Source: Acanthococcus lagerstroemiae (taxonomy: Eukaryota > Arthropoda > Insecta > Hemiptera > Eriococcidae). From it: a stretch of 64,000 nt of DNA. The notes under the pieces are model-generated. The model did no database searches. It was not told where the DNA came from and worked only from the letters and a program-made list of their open reading frames with translations. The stretch's first letter is position 1, and each line of letters begins with the position of its first letter. The position numbers and the translations under genes are program-made. Positions 12,001 through 24,000 of this stretch are shown here, piece after piece. The DNA is taken from NCBI GenBank assembly GCA_031841125.1, contig CM063109.1, positions 8,346,321 to 8,410,320 of the forward strand, written 5' to 3'.

Positions 12001-12481
12001 AAATAAGATTATGCTAGAGACCAATATCTTTTCAGTTTGACTCTTTGGAAAGGCAAAAGAAGAAATTTTCTAAAATAATTTAAGTATCAAGCAGTGGTGG
12101 CTGGGTTACTTCAACCCCCCGCTTGAATTTTCAGAATAACTTCGAGGATATGAGAATCGGTTTGATGAATTCATTATTTAAAAGAGAAGGACTCTGATAT
12201 AAGTAGATAAGTATACCTGGACAATATAACTATGAAAAGCTGATACATATGTTGAATGTCACGTTTAATTACGTGAACTGGAAATAAAAATAATAATAAA
12301 AAATAAAATAAAAACAGCATGGAAAATATTTGCTTCGCCACAAGATCATTCCTTATATAATCTTTTCCCTTCGTTGCAATCAAAAACTAATAAACTGATT
12401 TTTCTATGATTTAGAAACGTGTTCCGCAGCGGCATTTTCCCATCAGTCTACCCATATGGAGGCGTTCAACACACCGTCTAA
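9058..12481 (+). CDS. Small secreted Gly/Tyr/Pro-rich peptide, three exons
   Basis: Exons are 9058-9066, 11054-11223 and 12415-12481; phases agree and give an 82-residue protein. Exon 1 codes only for MKS. Exon 2 supplies the hydrophobic signal core (IVAFLFICFVAFTMA), a short acidic pro-like stretch (EPAPEADPG) and then a Tyr/Gly/Pro-rich body (LYPYPYLGGYNSYYAYPYG). Exon 3 ends in VYPYGGVQHTV. Signal peptides split after three codons are common in insect cuticle genes, and the composition resembles small cuticular or eggshell peptides. I cannot assign a family. Intron 1 (2 kb) holds a MITE and a possible second promoter; intron 2 holds another MITE. The exact function is unknown. Confidence 0.75.
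9942..10217. mobile_element. MITE, GGACGCT family, copy 2 (276 bp)
   Basis: The ends GGACGCTGTTTAACAAAAGG and the complement of CCTTTTGTTGAACAGCGTTC form about 32-bp imperfect inverted repeats. ATTT flanks both sides (9938-9941 and 10218-10221). Its core is the same sequence as copy 1 at 2769-2978, but this copy is longer and has fuller inverted repeats. It lies in intron 1 of the small peptide gene. Confidence 0.85.
10599..10606 (+). promoter_or_regulatory. Possible second TATA box within intron 1
   Basis: TATAAAGG in the context GGGGAATATAAAGGGGTC, with an ACACTCAACAG initiator-like stretch about 30 bp downstream and a GTAAGA donor at about 10662. The frame at 11015-11223 runs through the exon-2 acceptor and would give an alternative N-terminus (MCFKQKTSYFVLQ) ahead of the same signal core. 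An alternative promoter is inferred, not shown. Confidence 0.4.
11548..11674. mobile_element. MITE with TAA target duplication (PIF/Harbinger-like)
   Basis: The ends GGGCCAGTAGTATTAAA and TTTATACTACCAGCCC are inverted repeats. TAA occurs on both sides (11545-11547 and 11675-11677). The interior is rich in TTTAATC/GATTAAA words. It is 127 bp with no coding capacity, in intron 2 of the small peptide gene. Confidence 0.8.
11943..11983. repeat. 11-bp tandem repeat, about 3.7 units
   Basis: The unit TCAGGAGACCA is repeated exactly three times plus a partial copy. Confidence 0.9.
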
Positions 12482-14258
12482 TTATACATAGTTCATAAGT
12501 AGCAAACGATTGTACTCCGAAAATCCGAAAACATTTTTACATGAAATACAGCATTTAAAAAAAAAAAAATGTTTTTATTCAATCGAAAATGTTATAGTTA
12601 AGTGAAAGTACTTATTATAGCAAAGAGCATCAGCGGTCTCGCAATTGAGGAAATTCCAGCCAGAGGAAAATGCAGTCGGAAAATATACATATAGGTACCT
12701 ACGATTGACGTATTACGGAATATGAGGGATCTGGAAATTTTGAAATTGATACTACAAGTTAATTTCAACCCATCATAGTACACGGTGTAAAATTCGATCA
12801 TATAGTATCTTGCTTTTGATCCAGTGGTCAAAGATACATATCTTGCTTTTCATCGAGTTGTCAAAGATCATAATTTTGGAACCTACTCTTCTTCACCACC
12901 ATTCTTGAGCACATTTTGCAACCTAGACTAGTTTCAGTAGGTATTTTACTTTGCATTTGTAATGTTTCTTTTATTTGAAAACGTTTTTTATCTTCTTTCT
13001 GAACGCTATACTCTATTAGATAAAATGATTGGACCACTCTTTATGGGTACTACGTTGACTCCAAAGTCAAATCTGAAGTGAAAAAATTTTTCAGAGTCAG
13101 CGTAGCTAACTACGTAGAAAATCAGCAATCCATTCGAAAACATTTTTCGAACTGATTCATAGACTGAATAAAGGTAAAACACACGACTGATAGTGTGATT
13201 TTATGCAATAAAATTTCCTTTTCTGCCTTCTACGGAAAGAACTGTTGTAGCACAAAAATCGGCATACAAAACAACGTGAAATCACGGCATGTCAAAATTT
13301 CAAATTGTCTTTTTCCCAGAAGAGTAGGGACCCCGATAATACGATGTATTTGATTAGTAAATAACTTTCTCTGCAATCATTATATCACACAGAGTATCAA
13401 TAAAAGTACGAGTACTCTACGGCAGTTATCCGATTTTCAAAAATGTTTTTTTATGCACAACTAATAGAAAAATGAGCTATCTATTCTGAAAAATATGACT
13501 TTGATGTTCATGAAATACTCGAGAATGCAAGAAATCAAGTAATTTTAGTAAATAGGTACGTTAGAAATTTGACAAGGATATAGACGTCACAGCCCATGTC
13601 GCGGCAACAGTCATGAATGAAAGAAAGGTAGAGAAAAATGCAGCCCCCAATGAACAGTGAATAGACCGTTTGAATATTTTGACATGCAGGTTCAAATTAG
13701 AGGAAAGATCTTTAAATTCCAGATTCCATATTTACTTTGAAAAACTTTACTGTTTCCTCATACTTTCTTTCATCAATAAACTACCACACGAACCACGAAT
13801 GTAGAAGTGAACTTACGGACTGGTAAATAAATTACTGTGATTCAAAAATTTGGTCTTAGAGGGCATCAAGTACGCCATGTTCAGTCTTGATCATAACCGA
13901 TTTTAAAGGGGAGGGGATTCGAGGCTGACTGTCAAAAATAAAATTTTGTCATAAAAATTCTCCGAAAAATAAATTATGCTCTCTTTGGTCACAAATGAGT
14001 TTTTTCTTCACTTTTAAGGGTCAAACTGTAAAATCCACTCTCATCGAATTCTGATACCAGACCTGGCGTGATTTCAGCGACTGTGGCTTAAATTAATAAT
14101 GAAATTAAAAGGAGAAATTCAACATCAGACATTACACCAAGAATCACACAAGGTGTAGTAATTTTAGAATCAAATTTTGCCCCGTTAGATCGACTCAAAA
14201 GGTGAGTACATGACTCACAAGGATTCTCTTTTTTCTTCCAGTCTACCCATTGAACAGA
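12482..14258. other. Gene-free stretch
   Basis: A 33-bp tandem duplication lies at 12806-12871 (TATCTTGCTTTT...GTCAAAGAT twice). Otherwise I see nothing that can be supported as a gene. Confidence 0.5.
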
Positions 14259-14480
14259 TCTCTTTTTCTATTTTGGTCTTAACCCGAGCCCTGGAATCCG
14301 CCCTTTCGAGCATTACTTCAGAGACGTCGGGGAGGCTGTTAGGGCTGTCCTAGCCCTCTTTCCTTCTGGCCGAAAAACCGGCCTAGGTCGAAATCTGGCG
14401 AGTTGTTACGTGGGCTCAAACCCGGGACCTCCAGGTTCCGAGACCAACGCGCTATCCACTCGGCCAACTAGAACCAGACC
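14259..14480 (-). mobile_element. tRNA-derived SINE, full-length-looking copy
   Basis: Read on the minus strand, a tRNA-like head (about 14480-14404) carries an A-box-like TGGCCGAGTGG and a B-box-like GGTCCCGGGTTTGAGCCC at tRNA spacing. The body, 14403-14259, matches 59551-59696 almost base for base, including TCGGGGAGGCTGTTAGGGCT on the plus strand. The head has no intact acceptor stem or CCA context as a tRNA gene would, so this is a SINE promoter, not a tRNA gene. Confidence 0.85.
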
Positions 14481-14625
14481 CCCCAACTCAACTAATTCAT
14501 AATCAAGAACGAGAAAGTATGAGGAAACTCCATTACAACAAATACGACGAAAGTTTATAAATTCAATAATTTTATACTTAATCAAATTGAAATCTATTCA
14601 AGAAAAATTCTTATACTTTACAGCT

Positions 14626-16446
14626 TTACAAGTTTTCCACGACATAACCTCGTTCATCGGCGATGTACTTGTATCCCAAGCTTGTACCGTTTAAATCCGG
14701 GTATTTGAACGAACCTTCTTTAACGTAGACGAAAGTTCCATTTTCACCTGGTTTGAGGTAACCTCGTTCCGATACTTCAATGCCATTTGAAGCCAGGAAT
14801 CTGTAATACGATAAAGATGATTATTACAAATTGGAAATCATCTTACTAATATGTGATTATTTGACTACCCTCACAAAGATTTGAAAGCTGAGAAACTCAT
14901 TCAGAAAATACGGACAGCAAAATGGAAAGTATGGCAGCATATATTGTCGCAGCAGTAAATTCTGTCATCTTTTTGCGAACCAGTATAAATATAAGGCTTT
15001 TCCCTCGAAGGCGGTAGCCTACCTGTTCACCTGAAGTTTGACGTGTTTCTCATCAACTTTGTAGGCAGTTCAACATTGACTCTTATAAAGGAAACACAAA
15101 AAACGCTATTTTCTCAAAAAGTAGTGAGTTTCACAGGAAACTAGAAGAACAAAGTTGAAGCCCTAGTAATTTCCTTCCAGCTGACACTTATTTCATATCT
15201 ACTGGTTGAATTTTCTTCTCTCCCATAAAGCTGTGCGTTAAATTTTATCAACATTGTAGGCAAATTACGGCAAACAATAGAGGTAACCGCCTTAGAGAGA
15301 AAAGCCTTATACAGGCCGATCACGCGATAACCAACCGCAAAATCTTTTTGTTCATGATCATACGGAAAATTAGATGAAATTCGAAACCATGTTTCCCTAA
15401 CAAGTTACTTCGAAGCAGGGATGGGCAAAAAATGATTCGCGAATCACTTTTTCATTGTTGTTTCAGGAGTGATTAGTGATTCGAATCACATTGGTCGTAA
15501 TTTCTCCCACAAGACCACTAGAGCAATATAATGTTTTGATTCATGAACAATATCTTTGAAAGTGATTTGTGATTCGAACAATATTTTTCATAATTCTGCC
15601 CATTCCTACTTCGAAGAAGGAAAATGTATTACAACTGACGACGTTCCTATTTTTCAAATGTTTAAAGGCACTGTCAATTGTTTGAATATGTTTCTCATAC
15701 TAGAAGTATTCATTAACAATTTTTCAATTTCTGTAATCATATATAATGAATTAATACGCAAACATCAAAATTTTGCAGGGAAGTCAAAGAGTAACGTATT
15801 AAGTTTACCGGACACCGGAAATAAGGTTTGTACCACTTATTGGAAATCAAAATGCATAGACTGCCTCAACTATAGTTGATTATGACTTCCGTCAGTAAAC
15901 ATTCGATTAATGTGAATTAAAACCTTATTCTGCCTTTCAACCATAGTTTCCTTTATTAGAGAACAGTACCCATTTCACACAAACAGTGACATTTTATAAA
16001 ACTGGATTCTAATTTTCCTATTATCTGTGAAAACACAAGAGGTGTACTTAGGATAAAACTCTACAGTATTATCCCGGTCCAGCATAATTCTCTGTAATCA
16101 GCTTTTCATCAATTTTATATTTTAGTATCCAATATTGAACAATAAATTATACTCACGTAAGACCATACTGGCCCCGGCCATCTCTTACTTCCGTTTTTGA
16201 ATGATCTTGAGCCACATAGCTGGAATGAACATACTGAGACGCAACAACTTCGGGCACCATACTTTCTTCAGCCACCGGAATTTCTTCAGTCACTGGTGCA
16301 GCGTAAATTGAAGCACAAACGATAACCGAAAATATTACCTGTAACACGTACATTCAATATAAATAACAGTTTCAAAAATTAATTAAGAATCTCTCTCGCA
16401 ATTTAGCTGACTATAATTTATGAAAATTCGAACTCACCAAAAACAT
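14626..16446 (-). CDS. Cuticle protein with Rebers-Riddiford (chitin_bind_4) domain, three exons
   Basis: Exons, 5' to 3': 16446-16438 (ATGTTTTTG, three codons), 16338-16157 and 14800-14626, giving 121 residues in agreeing phases. The product starts MFLVIFSVIVCASIYAAP, a signal peptide. An acidic/Val-rich linker follows, then a Rebers-Riddiford type domain at about 60-117: ASNGIEVSERGYLKPGENGT, then VKEGSFKYPDLNGTSLGYKY, then IADERGYV. Such proteins bind chitin in the procuticle. The G.ySY..pdG....Y.AdE.Gy core is preserved, most like the RR-1 type. Intron 2 contains two MITEs (14991-15309 and 15416-15608). A TATA box lies about 125 bp upstream of the ATG. Confidence 0.9.
14991..15309. mobile_element. 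MITE, AAGGCTTTTC family, TA target site
   Basis: Inverted ends of about 29 bp (TAAGGCTTTTCCCTCGAAGG versus the complement of CCTTAGAGAGAAAAGCCTTA) are bounded by TA. It is 319 bp, in intron 2 of the cuticle gene. The small open frame at 15141-15323 on the minus strand is part of it and is not a gene. Confidence 0.8.
15416..15608. mobile_element. hAT-type MITE with exact 8-bp target duplication
   Basis: The element begins CAGGGATGGGC and ends GCCCATTCCTA. It is flanked by CTTCGAAG at 15408-15415 and again at 15609-15616. The interior has repeated GTGATTCGAATCAC-like words. An 8-bp duplication plus CAGGG ends is typical of hAT elements. It is 193 bp, in the cuticle gene's intron 2. Confidence 0.9.
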
Positions 16447-16568
16447 TGCTACTAACACGAACGATTAACTTTCGTACGAATATTAATTTAAAATTCTGAA
16501 GCGGGATGATAATTTATTATGAATAAGCACAATTCAACCGTAGACACCAGATGAAATACTGCTCGCGG

Positions 16569-16575
16569 TTTTATA
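16569..16575 (-). promoter_or_regulatory. TATA box of the cuticle protein gene
   Basis: TATAAAA on the minus strand, about 125 bp before the ATG. The start site would lie near 16540. Confidence 0.65.
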
Positions 16576-17166
16576 CTATCTTGACCAAAATAGTTATTTA
16601 GAAATCAATTACAAGTTCTTCCGCGACTAATTACTGATATTTCGGTTTAAAAAAGTTATTTTTAGACAAGTCATTAGGAGCCCATTTCTACTTGTAAGAA
16701 TTTTTAGTAGTCTAGTCCAGTTTAGAGCGAGGACATAGGTACTAAAAACTGAGATAATTTTACGTGGACTGATTTTTAAACCGGATAAAGTAGTAACTTA
16801 AAACTTGCTTCAACCTAAGCAAATACAGCGAAACGTGAAATAAATTTAAAACAGGAAAAAAGGAAGAAAAAGAAAAAAACGAGGCTTTTTCAATGAAAAA
16901 TTACCAAAACAGTACAGAAAATAATTACAAGATGAATTATTTCTGTAAAAACTGATGACAAGTGTCATGACTCAATTGACGAATTCGAAATAAAATCTAA
17001 AAAAAGTATGATGAATTTAAATCGATTTCGTGCAAAAAATCTGAATACTCAGTATTCGTACGTATTCGAAGACTTTTTTACAGAAATAAATACAATAACT
17101 CAATGTATAGCATACCTTCTCTGAATTACATCTGCGGCAAGTTGGCATTCTAATGACTCCAAGTAA

Positions 17167-20013
17167 TTAGCTTTTACCAAATGCGTACAGGGCTTCATTG
17201 AGTTTAACAGGATCTTTTAAATTCTCGTCGAAGCTGGATATCATACGTTGTAATCCTTCGAGCAGAAACGGATGCAAATACGCCATATTTTTGATGGACT
17301 CATTCATGCGATCGAAATCATTTAGTATAGTGAAGTCAGGATCAGCATTCGCAGATTCCACTGTATTCTCTGGGCAATATTCAGGTGAAGATACCTTCTG
17401 AACAATAACATTACCTTTCAGAAATATTTTGGGGTGTGTATGTAAGTTGATCTCCCGTGAAGTATCCTTCGAAGTCGATGAGTTACTGTCGCAGTTATCG
17501 ACAACGGAGTTAAACGATTTCAATGCCTTCGTGCATTCCAGTTGTTTCCGTAACTCGGAGGCAGTATCTGGCGATTGCGAGGGACCTCTGTCTTCGATGA
17601 ATAGACCGGTTTCATAGACGGGATCTGGTTCAGTGTTTTCGTCATACATACAACTGTCGGAATGGCACGGAAGTAAATCGGGGGATTCATTTGAATTGGG
17701 CAGTGAAATACGGTTCTCACGAGCATGGTCTTTCAATTCATCAGAATTCTCTTTATAATCTATCAACCGAGAGGTAGTTTCAATAGACGACTGTTCCACA
17801 TTTTTTAGGCACGAGGATTTATAATTATAAGCCCAAGACAAGGTTGGGCAAATGCCTCGGTCACCGATCACGGAATAGAATTCATCACCATACTGTTGTT
17901 CTAGATCTTTCACATGTTGTCGTAGTGCTTGAACTGGAGTCATACCAGTTAAAAACATAGTGCGAAATTTAAGTTTCACACTTTCAATTGGTTTACGAAA
18001 TCTCAAGAAGTCCAAACTACAAAGCTCATGATTATGGGTATGAAAGAGTTTCACTTCAGCGTAATTCTTCCTGCGACACAAGATGGCAAGTTTTAATACT
18101 CGTACACTAACAAAACGTGATCGACTGGTTCATCATCACTATTTTGTTTCAAACAGCACCATGAAGTTTCACCACAGTAAAATGCGACAGAAAACCAGAA
18201 ACACATAAATACGCAGTCCATAACAATAACACGGATAATCCCAGTTCAGTGAAGCAAGTTCGACCGGCCTGTATCAAGTACATTATCAATAATTAATTTG
18301 AAGAAACAGAACTTACGTTTCATTGACAAATCCAAACAACTTGATTTGAATAGATGCTTCGCAGTTAGTGTTTTTGCGACTCATCGCCCCTGCTTTTGGT
18401 CTTGTATTATGATGGCATCCGAGCTTGACCTGTGTTACCAACGGATGGAGATGTATTAATACCGTAATGATACGATTCAAAAAACTAGTAATACGAGTAC
18501 AAGGAGAATTTATCTGGACATTTCATTAATCCAAGTGCAACACATTCGAATGCCTACAACCAACGCTCGTCCAAGGCCTTCTTTAAATATTAGTAAACGT
18601 GATTATTCGTTCTAAATATAGTGAGAACTAACAGAAATAGAATGGGACAGATGCAGAATGCACTCACTGACATCCAAATTTCAATTAACAAATAAAACAG
18701 CACGAATATAATCACCATTTCATATATGGTAGTTGCAATAAAGATCAGATACCAGGCAGGAATGTAACATTCATTCAAAAATGAAACTTACAAGATACAA
18801 GACATTATGCTTGACTGTAGGATGAATCGACTCTTTCTTCAATGTAATTTTATTTTTATACTGGAAGTCGGCTACCCATCTGTCTACTGCATTCTTATCT
18901 CTGAGGTTAATAGTGAACTTAGCAACAAACTGGTCCCGGTATTGGTCTAAAACTGAGTACTTGATAACATTCATGTTTCCGTGAAATTCTGGTAACACGT
19001 TCTGTGAAAAAAATCACATGATTAGTTCAAATACATCATGAGTTAAATAGTTTCAAATTACGAAGCAAGCACAAAGTATTAGTCGAATACCAATTTTATC
19101 TAATTCAAACAGGAAACGGAGAAATTAGACTCATGAAAGAAAGACTAATAATGTCACATTAATAACAAAATATTCTGCACGCGTACCTTCGATAACTAAC
19201 AAATAAATTAGAAGGCGTAGGTTGTTCATTAGATTCTCGATCACCTACTATGCCGTTTTCGAAATACAATCTATCAAGAAAATGAAGTAACGGCCAGCTG
19301 ATAAATACATAATTTTATCTTGAATATCACTTCGAAATCAATAAAACTACCTACTCCCCTAATTAGCAAACAAGGAATATTACTTGTAATAATTTGTAAT
19401 CCTGTACATCCGAAAAATGTCGTTCTCTCAAATGTTTTCTCAGATGGTTTTTACTGACGTACGTTTCGCCGCATTCATTGCATTCGAATACTAATTCGGA
19501 AATTTGATTCACATAATCAATGTGTTCGGATTTCTTGTGACGATTTAGAGCGTAACTGGTTTCAAAACTTCTTGAACACATGGGACACGGACGTTCGCGA
19601 GAATACTCTGGTTGAATCATCTGATGAGCACTATACTGATGTCGTTTTAAATTTGCTCTCCTAGTGAAGGCCAGCTCACACTTCACGCATTTGTAATTTA
19701 CAACCTGCAAAATTATTCCACAATAACACAGACAGAAGGAGAAATCAGCAGACAGAAATACGACACGTTTAACATCGAGCTTACTTTATGACGAATGGAT
19801 AGATCTAAATTGTGGACATTGCGCTCGTGTCTCCGTAAATTACTAATGCCGCTGAAAAGTTTACCGCATTGGGTACACGTTCGACAGCTGATCTGTAACC
19901 ATGTTCTCACTTAATTCGAGTACGAAAGTCTGACTATCAAGAGTTGATGATAGAATATGAGACGCCATTGTAAAAAATTGTAGTTGAGATATACTTACTT
20001 TGTAAACGTCCAT
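17167..20013 (-). CDS. C2H2 zinc-finger protein with a WRKY/GCM-like (CaRF/MULE-type) zinc cluster, six exons
   Basis: Exons: 20013-19999 (MDVYK), 19892-19785, 19704-19384, 19001-18792, 18429-18317 and 18070-17167. All phases agree and give 556 residues. Four C2H2 fingers occupy about 10-140 (CTQCGKLFSGISNLRRHERN, CVKCELAFTRRANLKRH, CPMCSRSFETSYALNRH, CNECGETYVSKNHLRKH). A second module follows at about 160-320: a conserved Trp region (VDRWVADFQYKNKI), LGCHHNTRPKAG, SRKNTNCEASI, FHTHNHELCS and DRGICPTLSWAYNY. This C...C...HxH order matches the calcium-responsive-factor/MULE-like DNA-binding module seen in many invertebrate uncharacterised proteins. The last 230 residues are Ser/Asp/Glu-rich and probably disordered. 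A nuclear DNA-binding role is inferred; no target is known. The fusion of the two zinc modules across matched introns is the striking point. Confidence 0.75.
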
Positions 20014-21013
20014 TTCAGATACCGTTTTGAAAGGATTTCACAAGCAATTTTGGACATCATGATGATAGTGGTACCAGCCGCTTCCTCGATGAAGACACAG
20101 TTCCATTGAACATTATGATTAGAATTAGAAGGATTCGCTGATGGAGTACGAACCGTGATTGTAACTTAGTAACATCTCCACCGACTTTCTGAATATTCCG
20201 GTATAATTAACTTACCCGTTTATGGGTTACTGAAAGCAGAACGATAAAGAAACCACAAATCGCTTAACGGCAGCAATCATATTATTTGAACTGAAAAAGA
20301 TTGTTGGCCGATACAGATAACACGAATTCTCAGGTATTCATGAATTAAGTATGTAGAAAATAGTAGCAGAGTTACACAGCTGTTTTGTACAGGAGACCAC
20401 AAGTGGATGTATAGTGTTCACTGTTTGAGTGACGAAAGTACAAAATTGAAAATAAACGTGAGAATCAAGCGCTAAGCATCGTGCCAGTGACCAGAGAATG
20501 AGTATGTTATTATCAATTATTGAAAGTGATAAGAATCAGAAACTATAAAATCAGTGTTGCTAGACATAGTAAGACAAGCGGCAGAAGTGGTAAGACCCAA
20601 GTTCGGAAATTCGCAAAATAATCAGGAGCAAACTGGAAAGTTGCCTTGGCATCATTACACCTATTTCTTCAAGAGTGACGGAATAAATATATCAATAAAT
20701 TTTCAAAAATTCTTCCAAAACTAGAAAAAATCTTATTGTAACTTTTACTTTTTATATGATTGCCTGCCATTTTTGCGTTTGATATGAGGCCACACTGCTT
20801 ATGTGCTGCACGTCGTTAGTTTAGCGCGCATTTATCTTTAGCTCATGCATTGAATGAAAATGTGTTTCTGGTATTCTGGTATGTCTTTGGAATTTGGAAG
20901 CTATTGTAATATCGATAAATTAAATCCTTTTAGTATTATTTAATTTCATAGCACATTCAGAGTAGGAGTCCTTAAGTAGATCCCACGTATATCTAGGAAT
21001 GTAATTAACCGAA
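20014..21013. other. Divergent intergenic region (zinc-finger gene and Msh2)
   Basis: A 1-kb spacer between two gene 5' ends reading away from each other. It should hold both promoters. No clear TATA box or repeat was recognised. Confidence 0.5.
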
Positions 21014-24000
21014 ATGGCTGCGAAACCTGCCCAAACTAGCTTCTCTCTTGGTAAGTTGCCCGAAATGCTCAAATGCGACCTATGTATTGTATGAATTAAG
21101 TATGCTAAAACCCTTACAGAGTAATTCTTCCTCATGAATCTATTTTACCTAACCTGTTTATTTATTACGCTTCAGATAATCAGCATGTTCGTGTTTTCAA
21201 CTCATACTACAGAAATTTACCCGAGGTAATAACAAGTCTAATTTTTACATATATTCACTGTACATAAGTAATATTAGTCAATGGCGAGTTTGCCCCATTG
21301 CTGAAAAGCTCGAAGTGGTCTCTGTCAAGCTACAGTTGTTGAAGGAACATTGCCTCTTAATTCTGTGATTCAGCTATATATGTCTCATTCGTGCCATCCA
21401 TCGTCAGTTTCTTCGCAAGTTCTAACACTCTGTTCTCCGCCGTTTTATATTTATAATCAAGATTTGCTATAATTTCTCCGTTTGAATGAGTTAACGCAGG
21501 TTCGCTGCTTGAATACGCTTGATCAGTTTCAGATGTTGGACTTCCCTCCTTTAATATTTTCCCATCAAAGTCTGGAATTTCTTGATGGATGGAAATGAAG
21601 GATGTTTTCTGTTCGTATTGATTCTGATCAGAAAAATGTTCGCTCTGATTTTGTTCCGTAACTGATACTTTTGGTTCTGTGTTCATAACGTGCAAATTAG
21701 ATGCGTTTACCGATAAACTCTTATTATCATTTGTCCAAGTCTGTGGTGTTGGTGTGTTTTCCTGTGTTTCCTCGGTACTAGACTGTGGTGTTTTCTTGGT
21801 AGTCCTGCCGATGGTGCTTATATGTTCGTCCAAAGCATTTATGAATGCCTCGAGATCCTGTTCAGCAATTTTTGATGTCTTGGGAATGGAAGTTGTGCGC
21901 TCGGATGTAGGCATATTAAGAGTGAATGCTGTCGTTGGAACAAAATTAACGTCGGCATTTGAAACTGGCTCATGTAAATCAGGTTTGCCGTTTGTTACCA
22001 CGTCGTGAACAGATTCATTTGTGCTCTGTGTAACGCATTCATCCTGGCATAATGGATGATACGTCTTCGTTGAGATATATCCGCCGTATTTTACGAACTC
22101 CACGTCAGTTTCATTCGCAACAGGTTGCGTACTCACTTCGGTGATACTGAAGATTGTTGAAAGTTCGGTTTCATTTTGGAATTCTAGCGATCCATTTCCT
22201 GCGTTTGTTGCATTTGGTAGCAAGTAATCGACGTCTGGTTGGCTTTTGATACGAGTGTCGTTTGAATCGGACGCACGTTTTTGAATTCTTGAATAGATGT
22301 ACTTGGATTCGTTATTCAGAATTTCATGCGTGCGTTGCCGTTCATCGGAACTGATATTCAGTATTTTGAACAGTTGTTCTATTTTGTCGTAATTAGCCTG
22401 AAATTGATTTATTAGTTGTCGGAGAGTGTCATCTGTTATGTTCTGCCATTTATCCGTTGAGTTGAAGAGTAAGTCCTCTGATGAGTGTTTAGATTGTGAG
22501 TTTGCTGCCGTTGACTCAACAATGGGTTCAGAGGCAGCAGTATTCTGAAAACCCGCTAGAGCTTTTACTTTAAGAGCGAAAGTCTTCAAGGTTTTCGGTA
22601 CAGTATCGACAAATTCATGTATTTTGTCTTTGACTTGTGTAGAATTGTTGTACAAAGCGAGAGTTTCAGTCCCTGTGGAGATGAATTGATCAGCTGGTCG
22701 GCTCATATTGTGTGGTATGAATATGATGAGTATCAAAAGCACAAATTTGTTGTTCATTTTGTCTGCAATGAGATCAAATTTTCTGCTCTCAGTTAAAATT
22801 AATTGAAGTTGGATGATGTAGAAGAGAACTGAGTGGAGGTGATTTTTGTGACTTCGGTTTTCATTATAAGGTTTTCATGCAAGATTCGACTTGAGAGTAT
22901 GGAGTCAAAGTTTATTGAAAGCTCTTGAAATATTATGAATTTCCCGTAAAATTGATTTAGGTTTTCGTGCAAAATTTGACATGAGAATGTGGGGTGAAGT
23001 TGACTGAAAACTGTTCAAATATTATGGCTGTGAAATTTCAGCTATTTGCATTCGTTTTCAGGATTCATTCGATTTTCATTAAATGAAATGGGTTAAATTT
23101 TTGCAATGTTAGTTGGTTTTTTATTACAGTTATGATGAATTATTTGGTACTTACCAGGTCTTGTAATTAGCGTCCGTTGCGATGAATACTGGTGTGTGTA
23201 AAAGAAAAATATGGCGTGAACTAAAACTTCGTTTTACGAAAATGCATCAGAATTTGACGATTTTCGTGAAATCGCGATCTATTGTGCAGCCTTCAAAGTA
23301 TGCGTAAGCGTAACCTTTGAGCAGTTACACATTTAATCTTTTTAAACTGCAATAACTGTAAACAGGCGTGGAAATATGATCTTGAATCTGAGATTTTATC
23401 AGCTATAATATTAGTTTAGTATTTCAATTTAAACCTTCACCTAATTGTTATTCTTAGAACTTTTGATTGTTATTTTTTAAAATAAGAGTTGAATTTAAAG
23501 ATCAACCAGGTTCTTATTGATGGTCATCCTACCTGTGGGCCTCCCTCTGAGAACCTGGAAATGTTCCAAGTACTATTAAATATTTCAATGATTTTTAATT
23601 TTGTAAAGCTACGGAACTGCATATTATAGCATTCCTTTCTCGAGACCTTCTAGTATCGTTTACCTTGATATTATTTTTCAAGATGAATAAATTGCTCTGT
23701 GTAAAAATACTTGGATGTTATTTATATTACAGAAACCAGCAACGACAATTCGTTTTTTCAACCGTGGAGAGTTTTATACAGTTCACGGTGCTGATGCTAT
23801 ATTCACGGCGAAAGAATGGTTCAAAACAACTTCCTTCGTCAAAATCTATTCATCGGGTAATCACATTCTTATTGTCAGTGTGATTAGCTTTGCAATTGCT
23901 GGTTAAACTGCTTCCAGTTCTTAAATACGTGTAGTACTCGAAATCAAGAGTCAATGGCATTTCCACAGCTCCCCCATTAAATTTCAACTCTGAACTTCAG

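Noticed and set aside
14404..14480. tRNA-like sequence with A and B boxes
   Set aside because: It is joined directly to a body found elsewhere without it, and lacks a proper acceptor stem, so it is a SINE head and not a tRNA gene.
14940..14990. Signal-peptide-like minus-strand ORF after a TATA-like sequence near 14985
   Set aside because: Only about 23 codons, ends in a stop with no donor, and lies in the cuticle gene's intron beside a MITE.
15556..15879. 107-codon plus-strand frame
   Set aside because: It starts inside the hAT MITE and runs through intron sequence of the cuticle gene.
21679..22008. 109-codon plus-strand frame
   Set aside because: Antisense shadow of the nested glycoprotein gene.
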